The position numbers were made by a program, and so were the translations under genes. DNA of 64,000 bases from JAHEFT01 sp963700705 (lineage in GTDB: Bacteria > Pseudomonadota > Gammaproteobacteria > Xanthomonadales > SZUA-36): positions 62,001 through 126,000 of the forward strand of contig CAVOYQ010000017.1 in NCBI GenBank assembly GCA_963700705.1, written 5' to 3'. Positions 57,263 through 64,000 of the stretch are shown piece after piece. The first letter of the stretch is position 1. The number at the start of each line of letters is the position of its first letter. The notes beneath the pieces were generated by a model. That model was given only the letters and a program-made list of their open reading frames with translations. It did no database searches and was not told the origin of the DNA.

Positions 57263-59470
57263 TCAGTAACTATAGCTGACGGTCATACCGTAATGCCGGG
57301 GGTCCCCCAGCTTTGTGTAAAGGGTTCTTTCAAACCAGGGCGGCTCCAGCCCGAAAGAAAAACCACGCGTGTAAAAGGTTTCATCGAACAGGTTCCGCAC
57401 CCAGGCATACAACGACCAGCGGCCCCACTGTTTACCCATTTTCAGATTGACCACCTGGAACGCACCGGATTTCTCATCATGGCTGTAATCGAAGTAGTAC
57501 GAACCCACGGCGTTGAAATCCAGCCGTGCCGTCCAACCTCCGGGCGTGGCATAACTGGCGCCCAGGTTCAGCGTATAGGGCGGCGCATGCGCAAACTCAC
57601 GGCCAATCAGTGTGCCCGGTATATCCGCTTCGCGTTCGAGCCCGTACCCGTCAATCTCCGATTGCAACAGGCCCAGGTTGCCATGCAGCTGCCAGGTGTC
57701 GCTGACCTGCCAGGCCAGGCTGGCTTCAAAACCCCATGAATGGCCCTTCGCGTTACTCGTTATGAAGATAAAATCATTCGGGTTATCCGTGAACTGCGCG
57801 GAACTGCGGACCTGCATGTCCCGGCGATCCATGTAGAATACGGCCGCCTCCAGGCTCAGCGTCCCGTCGAGCCAAAGCCCCTTTAGCCCGGCTTCGAAAT
57901 TGGTCAGGAGCTCCGGATCGTAGGCAATGGCTTCCAGGCCCAGCCCGGCTTCCGGGATCACCACCCGGGCCAGGCTGGGGTTGAATCCGCCGGCTTTGTA
58001 TCCGCGCGACACCAGTCCATACAAACGGGCCTGGTCGTTCAGCTGGTATTCCAGGCTCAGGTCTCCCCCCCACAGGTTTTCATCCGGATCAAAACCGTGG
58101 CTGACCGGCTGATCCGGATTGCCATAAATGAAGTCGGTGAACATGTCGGAGTAATCCGCTTTCCAGCGCTCAATACGCACACCGGTATCGAGCCGCAGGC
58201 GGTCCGTGAGGTCGCTGTCGAGCCGGCCAAACACAGAGTAATTGGTTGATTGGTAGCCGCTTTCCAGGCGGGTATCGTCCAGGCAGGGAGTGCACCAACT
58301 CCAGGGCGCGTCGGCACTGTCGTCATACAAGCCGCTGGAAAGTATATGGTCGGACTCTTCCAGCCTCTGGGCATAAACGCCCAGGACCCAGTCCGTGTGT
58401 CCGTTGAACAACCGCCCCTGCGGTGAGGACAGCAGCCGGAATTCCTGGGTCAGCGAATCCCGGTCACGCTGGTCGGAATAGGCGTAGTCATAGCCATAGG
58501 GTGACCAGTAATCTTCGTTACCCCAATCGCCGTCGAAAGAAAACAGGATATCCGAATGGGCATAGCCGGTGATGCTGACGAAATCGGTGGATGAATTGAC
58601 AGGCCCCATGACTTTCAGCGAACCCCCCAGGGTTTTCTGTTCATCGCGCCCGGGACGGTTGCTGAACGTGACCCGGCCATTTTCCGGCGACCAGGCGTCA
58701 TAACCGTTGTCGAAGTCTGCATACAACAGGCTTAACTTTGCCTCCCAGCCCTGGCCCAAATCCCAGGACAGTTTACCGCGGCCAGTCCATTCATCCCGCC
58801 CGTTGCTGTCATCGATTCCCAGCCAGAGGTTGTTGTAAAAGCCATTGCTCTGGTAGTGGTGCAACGAAAAATGTCCATCCATGCTGTCCGTCAATGCACC
58901 ACCGGCAGCCACACCGGCCGCGAAGGTTTCATCATTGCCGGCCAGCACTTCGGCGGTAACGGACTTCTGCCCGGCCGGATCCACCGACTGGACGTAAACC
59001 ATCCCGGCCAGCGCACTGGCGCCGAACCGCGTCGCCTGCGGCCCCCTGAGCACTTCCACGCGCTGGATATCAAACACCGAACTGATGCCGCCCACGCCGG
59101 ACAGGTCGATGTCGTCGATGATGAAACCGATGGAGGGGTTCGGCGCCCCTTCGTACTGCTCGAGTTCTCCGATGCCACGCAGCTGGAAGTAACGGGCCCG
59201 CGAGCCATCACCTGAAAAATTCATATTCGGCACCAGCCGGATCAATTCCTCAAAGTGTTGCAACGTCGCCATTTCAATGGTTTCACGGTCGACCACGGTG
59301 ATGCTGGAGTCCACATCCAGGTTGGACGCACGGCGAAATTCCGAAACGACGACCTCCTCCAGTGGTCCGGGAGGATAAAGCAGTTCCTCACCGGCTGATT
59401 CGCCACTCGCGACCGTGGTTCGCGGCAGCAGAACCATCAGGGCGAAAACACAGTAAACGGCAAAATTCAT
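57263..59470 (-). CDS. TonB-dependent receptor, thiamine-regulated
   Basis: Outer-membrane barrel of 735 residues. A signal peptide (residues 1-22) is followed by the plug domain: LEEVVVSEFRRASNLDVDSS holds a TonB-box-like segment, and RVEVLRGPQATRFGASALAG is the plug signature. The C-terminal strand ends in DPRHYGMTVSYSY with a terminal aromatic, as in Omp85-type assembly targets. ATG 59470 is chosen (GAG nine bases upstream). It is directly below a TPP riboswitch, so it probably takes up thiamine or a derivative (inference). Confidence 0.92.
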   Translation of the reverse strand: MNFAVYCVFALMVLLPRTTVASGESAGEELLYPPGPLEEVVVSEFRRASNLDVDSSITVVDRETIEMATLQHFEELIRLVPNMNFSGDGSRARYFQLRGIGELEQYEGAPNPSIGFIIDDIDLSGVGGISSVFDIQRVEVLRGPQATRFGASALAGMVYVQSVDPAGQKSVTAEVLAGNDETFAAGVAAGGALTDSMDGHFSLHHYQSNGFYNNLWLGIDDSNGRDEWTGRGKLSWDLGQGWEAKLSLLYADFDNGYDAWSPENGRVTFSNRPGRDEQKTLGGSLKVMGPVNSSTDFVSITGYAHSDILFSFDGDWGNEDYWSPYGYDYAYSDQRDRDSLTQEFRLLSSPQGRLFNGHTDWVLGVYAQRLEESDHILSSGLYDDSADAPWSWCTPCLDDTRLESGYQSTNYSVFGRLDSDLTDRLRLDTGVRIERWKADYSDMFTDFIYGNPDQPVSHGFDPDENLWGGDLSLEYQLNDQARLYGLVSRGYKAGGFNPSLARVVIPEAGLGLEAIAYDPELLTNFEAGLKGLWLDGTLSLEAAVFYMDRRDMQVRSSAQFTDNPNDFIFITSNAKGHSWGFEASLAWQVSDTWQLHGNLGLLQSEIDGYGLEREADIPGTLIGREFAHAPPYTLNLGASYATPGGWTARLDFNAVGSYYFDYSHDEKSGAFQVVNLKMGKQWGRWSLYAWVRNLFDETFYTRGFSFGLEPPWFERTLYTKLGDPRHYGMTVSYSY

Positions 59471-59536
59471 GGCGAAGATCTCAATCACTTTCGAGATCCG
59501 GTTGTGCCTGGAGCGGGAATATTAAGGATGGTCCTA

Positions 59537-59618
59537 TTCCTACGCCGGCATTAACCGGATCAGGTTCAAAGGGTTCCTGAAATCAGATCTCAGGCCGCGA
59601 GGCCACCCCTGAGGAATG
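59537..59618 (-). ncRNA. TPP riboswitch (THI element)
   Basis: The minus strand reads CCTCAGGGGTGGCC, then CTGAGA, then ACCCTTTGAACCTGATCCGG and TTAATGCCGGCGTAGGAA. These are the conserved pieces of the thiamine pyrophosphate aptamer. It lies about 65 bases ahead of the TonB receptor start and probably shuts the whole operon off when TPP is plentiful. Confidence 0.96.
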
Positions 59619-59658
59619 CGTGATATTGTAGCCGATATTGCACCCGCGAGCTCGAAAA

Positions 59659-61108
59659 ATGATTTCGGAGAAATTAGCGCAACTGGAACGACTGTCGCGC
59701 GCCCTCGACCCTGAAGCCACGTATTCGCAAAGCGCTGTTTGAACAAGCCGGGGACTATTCAGAGTCATTTCTTGGTCGGCTTCCGGACACGAAAACCTAT
59801 ACCCGGGACGCGGGCAGGAACGGCTTCGATGCGTCACCCATTGCAGAAGACCCCGCGCAGATGTCGGACCTGCTGGAGTTTTTCCGCCGGGAAGTAGACA
59901 CCACCGGGATATTGCCGGCTTCAGGAGGTCAACTGGGCTACATTCCGGGCGGCGGATTGTATCCTTCGGCGATCGGGGATTTTCTTGCCGACATCAGTAA
60001 CCGCTACTCCGGTGTGGCTTTCGCCGGGCCGGGTGCGGCCGCCATGGAACATCACCTGGTCACCTGGATGTGCGGCCTGGCCGGTTACCCGGAGTCGTCA
60101 GCCGGCGATCTTACCTCGGGCGGCAGCCTGGCCACGCTTTCGGCCCTGGTCACTGCCAGGGACGCTTGCGGTATCGATTACCGGGGTATCCCGGAAGCCT
60201 GCATTTACCTGACCGCGCAGGCGCATCACTGCGTCGGCAAAGCACTGCACCTGGCCGGACTCAAAGACGTCCAAAGGCGGATCATCCCGATGGATGGCTG
60301 CTTCCGGATGGATGTCATGGCGCTTGAGCGAACCATCCGCGAAGACCGGGAGCGGGGCCTGAAACCCTGGCTGGTGGTTGCCTCGGCCGGCACCACGGAC
60401 ACCGGGGCAGTGGATCCGGTTTCAGCGATTGCCGACGTGGCGGCCAGGCATGGCGCCTGGTTTCACCTGGATGCCGCTTATGGCGGATTTTTCCTGCTCT
60501 GCGAAGAAGGCCGTGAACGCCTGGACGGTTTTAGCCTGGCCGATTCGATCGTGATGGACCCGCACAAAGGCCTGGGCCTGCCCTACGGGACGGGCGCTGT
60601 GCTGGTCAAAGACGGCAGCAAACTGGCGCGCTCCAACGCCTACTACGCAGACTACATGCAGGACGCAAAGCAACCGGATTCCAGCCCCATGGCTGACTTC
60701 TCACCCGCCGACTATTCACTGGAACTGACGCGCCCCTTCAGGGGGCCGAGAATGTGGTTTCCGCTGAAGCTGTTCGGTCTGAAGCCTTTTCGCGCCTCGC
60801 TGGCGGAAAAAATCTGGCTGGCGCGCTATTTTCACCAGGAACTGGGCAAGATGAAGGGTTTCGAGACCGGCCCCTACCCTGACCTTTCCATCGTTACCTT
60901 CAGATACCTTCCGGCCGGTGGAGACGCCGATAACGCCAACCGGCGATTGCTGAATGCAGTGCATGATGACGGCAAGGTGTTCATCACCTCCACACGGATT
61001 GAAGGTCGCTTCACACTGAGGCTGGCCGTGCTCAACTTCCGGACGCACCAGGACACCATCGACTACCTGCTTGACCTGCTACGGAACCTGACCCATCGAG
61101 GGTCTTAA
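59659..61108 (+). CDS. PLP-dependent amino-acid decarboxylase (one frameshift)
   Basis: Group II decarboxylase of the aromatic/glutamate/2,4-diaminobutyrate type, about 482 residues if a shift near 59712 is repaired (MISEKLAQLERLSRALD then LKPRIRKALFEQAGDYSES). The PLP lysine is in SIVMDPHKGLGLPYG; HLDAAYGGFF carries the cofactor aspartate, and TSGGSLATLSAL is the phosphate loop. The substrate cannot be told from motifs. It converges with glnA and overlaps it by four bases. The shift is probably a sequence error, like others in the window. Confidence 0.85.
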
Positions 61109-62526
61109 AGACTGTAGTAGAGGTTCATCTCGAAAGGGTGCGGGCGATTCCGCACCGCAATGACCTCTTTCATTTTTTCCCTGATCCAGCTATCGATCAG
61201 TTCCTGGTTGAAAACACCGCCTTCCACCAGGTAGGCATGATCTTCCGCCAGGGCATCCAGCGCCTCCTCCAGCGTTGCAGGAACGGGCGTGAGCATCGAC
61301 TGGCGCTCCTCCGACCATGCAAAGACGTTGTCGTCGAACGGTCCAAAACCGTTGTTCTCGTCCGGCAGAATGCGGTTGCGGACGCCATCCAGACCGGCCA
61401 TCAGCAGAGCGCTCATGGCCAGGTAATAGTTGCAGGTGCCGTCGCCGGTCCTGAATTCGATCCGCTTGGCTTCTTCGCTGGTCGCGTACTTGGGAATCCG
61501 GATCGCGGCACTGCGATTGGCCAGTCCGAAAAATAACTTCACCGGTGCTTCGAAGCCGGGCAGCAGTCGTTTATACGAGTTGGTGCTCGGGTTGGTAAAG
61601 GCCGTCAGTGAGCGGCCGTGTTGCAGAATTCCACCGATAAAGCACAGGGCGGTTTCCGACAAATCGGCGTAGCCGCCTTTGTCATAGAAAACATTGCGGC
61701 CACCCTTGCGCAGCTGGATATGGAAGTGCATGCCGCTGCCGGGTTCGTCGTACAACGGTTTGGGCATGAAGGTTGCCGTCAATCCATGCTGGAGTGCGCA
61801 GTTATGCACGACATCCTTCACGTACATCATTTTGTCCGTGATGAGTTCGAAGGGCAGAAGCTCTGTTTCAATCTCCTGTTGTCCGGACAAACCCACTTCG
61901 TGATGATGGTAACGCACCGGACAACCGACTCCCTCGATCAGCCGGACCATTTCCTCGCGCACCCGGGCGTGTTTGTCGAACGGCGTGTCGATGTGATAGC
62001 CCTTGCGGTGCGCAACCGCGGTGCCGTCGGCATCCAGGTAACCGCCGGGCAGGTCTTCCTTGTTCTCATTCGAAGTAAACCGGTAACCGGCACTGTATTT
62101 GCCGTTGTGGATTTCCGCCTCGTTAAACAGGTAAAACTCGAACTCCGGCACCCACAGTGACTGATCAGCGATGCCGCTTTCTATCATGAACCGGTTGGCG
62201 CGGCTGGCTACGGTTCGCGGATCCTTGTTCACGCCCTGCCCGGTGTCCGCATCGCAGATATAGCTGAGCATCCGCAAAGTCTCCGGGTTGAACGGGTCGA
62301 CGATGGCGGTGTTCAGATCAGGCAGCAACAGCATGTCGCCAGACTCGACCGACTTCATGCCGGGAATGCTCGAGCCATCGAACGGAACGCCATGTTTCAG
62401 TACATGATCCAGCCGCCGCGGTGGAAAAGAGATGTGGTACCAGTTGCCGACAAGATCAGCGTACTTCAGATCAATGCTCCTGATTCCATGCTTTTCAACC
62501 AGGTTCTTGACGTTTTCCAGGCTCAT
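61105..62526 (-). CDS. glnA: Glutamine synthetase type I paralogue
   Basis: GS-I enzyme, 473 residues. The beta-grasp start (VEKHGIRSIDLKYADLVGNW), VPFDGSSIPGMKSVESGDML, the catalytic HHEVGLSGQQEIETELLPFE, and SGMHFHIQLRKGGR are all present. PGFEAPVKLFFGLANRSAAI lies in the active site. The region where GSI-beta enzymes have the adenylylated tyrosine (NLYDLPPEE) reads FGPFDDNVFAWSEE instead, so this paralogue should not be adenylylated at that site. Probably not the main nitrogen-assimilation enzyme; an amide or gamma-glutamylation role is possible. Convergent with the decarboxylase. Confidence 0.9.
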   Translation of the reverse strand: MSLENVKNLVEKHGIRSIDLKYADLVGNWYHISFPPRRLDHVLKHGVPFDGSSIPGMKSVESGDMLLLPDLNTAIVDPFNPETLRMLSYICDADTGQGVNKDPRTVASRANRFMIESGIADQSLWVPEFEFYLFNEAEIHNGKYSAGYRFTSNENKEDLPGGYLDADGTAVAHRKGYHIDTPFDKHARVREEMVRLIEGVGCPVRYHHHEVGLSGQQEIETELLPFELITDKMMYVKDVVHNCALQHGLTATFMPKPLYDEPGSGMHFHIQLRKGGRNVFYDKGGYADLSETALCFIGGILQHGRSLTAFTNPSTNSYKRLLPGFEAPVKLFFGLANRSAAIRIPKYATSEEAKRIEFRTGDGTCNYYLAMSALLMAGLDGVRNRILPDENNGFGPFDDNVFAWSEERQSMLTPVPATLEEALDALAEDHAYLVEGGVFNQELIDSWIREKMKEVIAVRNRPHPFEMNLYYSL

Positions 62527-62555
62527 GACTTACCGCCGTTTATTGTTCTCGAGAA

Positions 62556-64000
62556 TCAGCTCTGTTTTCGAGGAATTCTTTCCAGGACTGCGTTCAGCAG
62601 CGTCCAGTACTTCTGGACCGAACTGACCTGCACCTTTTCATCCGGAGAATGCGGGCCCCGGATGTTCGGGCCGAACGAGATCATCTGCACATCCGGATAA
62701 TTCGCGCCCAGGATGCCGCACTCCAGGCCGGCATGGCAGGCCATCACCTTGGCTTTTTCGCCAAATAATTCCTCGTAAACTTCACCCAGCAGCCTGACGA
62801 CCGGTGAGTCGGGCTTCGGCGCCCAGCCGGGGTAATCGCCGCGTAATTCAACCTCGGCGCCCATCAGTTCAAAGGCGCAGCGCAGGGCGCAAGCCAGGTC
62901 CAGCTTTTCGCTGTCCACCGAACCGCGCGCCAGGCACATGATCTCGTACTGCCCTTCCGCGACTTTCACCCGCGCCAGGTTATTCGAGGTCTGCACCAGG
63001 CCTTCGATATCCGGGCTCATCCGGAACACGCCATTGAGACAGGCATAAACCGCGCGCAGCAGCTTGTCCTGGAAACCCCTGTCGAGAATCGTGGCGGGCA
63101 GGTCTGCCGGATCCATCTCCACTTTCAGGCCCGGGTCTGTCACCGCGTACTCTGCCTTGAGGACTGCCGCCTGCGCGTTGATGAACTGTTTGAATTCATC
63201 GGCTTTTGCGTGGTCAACCAGGACGTGCGCAAAACCCTCGCGAGGAATGGCGTTGCGCAGCCCGCCCGAATCTATCGACGCGATGCGTATACCGAACTGT
63301 TCCACCGAGCACAACAACAGGCGGTTGAGCAATTTATTGGCGTTTCCCCGGCCATGGTGGATATCCATGCCGGAATGACCACCGGTCAGGCCCGTTATTT
63401 TCAATAAAAAGGCAACGCCTTTCACGGCAGGTTTTTCCTGCGCGTAAGCACCCTTCGCAGTGACGTCAATGCCGCCGGCGCATCCGATGGTGATCTCGGT
63501 GTCATCCTCGGTGTCGAGGTTGAGCAGGATTTCGCCGCTGAGCAGCCCCCCTTTCAGGCCCATTGCACCGGACATGCCGGTTTCCTCGTCAATCGTGAAG
63601 AGCGCCTCGATGGCGGGATGGGGTATGTTATCCGAAGCCAGGATGGCCATGGCCGAAGCCACCCCGATGCCGTTATCCGCGCCGAGGGTGGTGCCCCGCG
63701 CCTTGACCCAGTCGCCATCGACAAACATGTCGATCCCCTGGGTATCAAAATCGAAATCGGTGTCGGCATTCTTCTGGTGCACCATGTCCAGGTGGCCCTG
63801 AAGCACCACGGGCGTGCGGTCTTCCATGCCCGGCGTGGCGGGTTTCCGGATAATCACGTTTCCGACATCGTCCTGCAGGGTTTCCAGCCCCAGCCGGGCG
63901 CCGAAATCCACCATGAAGGCAATCACACGCTGCTCCTTTTTGGAAGGGCGCGGGACGGCGTTCAGGTCAGCAAAGTGTTTCCAGACGGGGCGGGGTTCAA
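62556..64000 (-). CDS. pepD: Aminoacyl-histidine dipeptidase, 5' end outside window
   Basis: Zinc dipeptidase of the M20 family. The frame is open to the end of the window (EPRPVWKHFADLNAVPRPSK upstream of the first internal ATG), matching the PepD start, so about 480 residues are present and only the first few codons are missing. GHLDMVHQ and TLGADNGIGVA with the metal ligands, FTIDEETGMSGAMGL with the catalytic glutamate, and the last histidine in NIRGPHSPDEKV are visible. Cytosolic. It is 29 bases upstream of glnA on the same strand. Confidence 0.93.
   Translation of the reverse strand, partial: EPRPVWKHFADLNAVPRPSKKEQRVIAFMVDFGARLGLETLQDDVGNVIIRKPATPGMEDRTPVVLQGHLDMVHQKNADTDFDFDTQGIDMFVDGDWVKARGTTLGADNGIGVASAMAILASDNIPHPAIEALFTIDEETGMSGAMGLKGGLLSGEILLNLDTEDDTEITIGCAGGIDVTAKGAYAQEKPAVKGVAFLLKITGLTGGHSGMDIHHGRGNANKLLNRLLLCSVEQFGIRIASIDSGGLRNAIPREGFAHVLVDHAKADEFKQFINAQAAVLKAEYAVTDPGLKVEMDPADLPATILDRGFQDKLLRAVYACLNGVFRMSPDIEGLVQTSNNLARVKVAEGQYEIMCLARGSVDSEKLDLACALRCAFELMGAEVELRGDYPGWAPKPDSPVVRLLGEVYEELFGEKAKVMACHAGLECGILGANYPDVQMISFGPNIRGPHSPDEKVQVSSVQKYWTLLNAVLERIPRKQS

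Overview
This is a G+C-rich chromosomal segment of a gammaproteobacterium. Three conserved gene orders support this: mltD-gloB-methyltransferase-rnhA-dnaQ, thrS-infC-rpmI-rplT-pheS-pheT-ihfA-merR-tRNA-Pro, and ffs-dnaX-ybaB-recR. Abundant short palindromes beginning GTAGGAGCGA resemble the REP elements of pseudomonads and xanthomonads. A Xanthomonadales- or Chromatiales-like lineage is plausible, but the genus cannot be fixed from sequence alone. There is no phage, plasmid, complete IS or CRISPR.

Layout. 1-6000: queG end, a class III aminotransferase, an AhpD-like protein, a WYL regulator and gltX. 6000-17000: two tandem paralogous minor-pilin cassettes (fimT-pilW-pilX-pilV) with very large PilX and PilV proteins, plus a divergent pilE. 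17000-26500: mltF, the dnaQ/rnhA/gloB/mltD block with a 333-bp MITE-like insertion, an M23 peptidase, folE2 and a CsgG-like gene. 26590-31650: a tight five-gene operon (dehydrogenase, HMG-CoA-lyase-like, CaiB CoA-transferase, LeuC/LeuD-like hydro-lyase) that looks like a module for a C5 branched dicarboxylate. 32000-41300: a SIMPL protein, an rtT-like tandem array behind tRNA-Pro, then the translation operon up to thrS, which has a threonine-rich leader peptide and an attenuator. 41280-52400: an MFS transporter, tRNA-Val, dnaE, a lytic transglycosylase, msrA-tesB, glycerate kinase, sbcB, a DnaA-box cluster and a ComEA-like protein. 52500-55310: 4.5S RNA, dnaX, ybaB, recR. 55570-59620: a TPP-riboswitch thiamine-uptake operon (TonB receptor, thiamine-binding protein, PnuT-like permease, kinase). 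59660-64000: a PLP decarboxylase, a glnA paralogue and pepD.

Two cautions apply throughout. First, many genes are interrupted by single-base frameshifts, including the normally essential pheT, thrS and dnaE. Much of this is therefore probably sequencing or assembly error, and breaks in the pilus cassettes and the CsgG-like gene cannot be called real pseudogenes from this sequence. Second, REP palindromes lie exactly at gene ends: the TAG of GTAGGAGCG is the in-frame stop codon of about nine genes, and the two convergent genes at 24.06-24.14 kb are both closed by one palindrome.

The observations most worth following up are the thrS leader/attenuator, the rtT-like array that repeats the last 19 nt of tRNA-Pro, the REP/stop-codon rule, the duplicated giant minor-pilin cassettes and the CoA-transferase/lyase/hydro-lyase/dehydrogenase operon.
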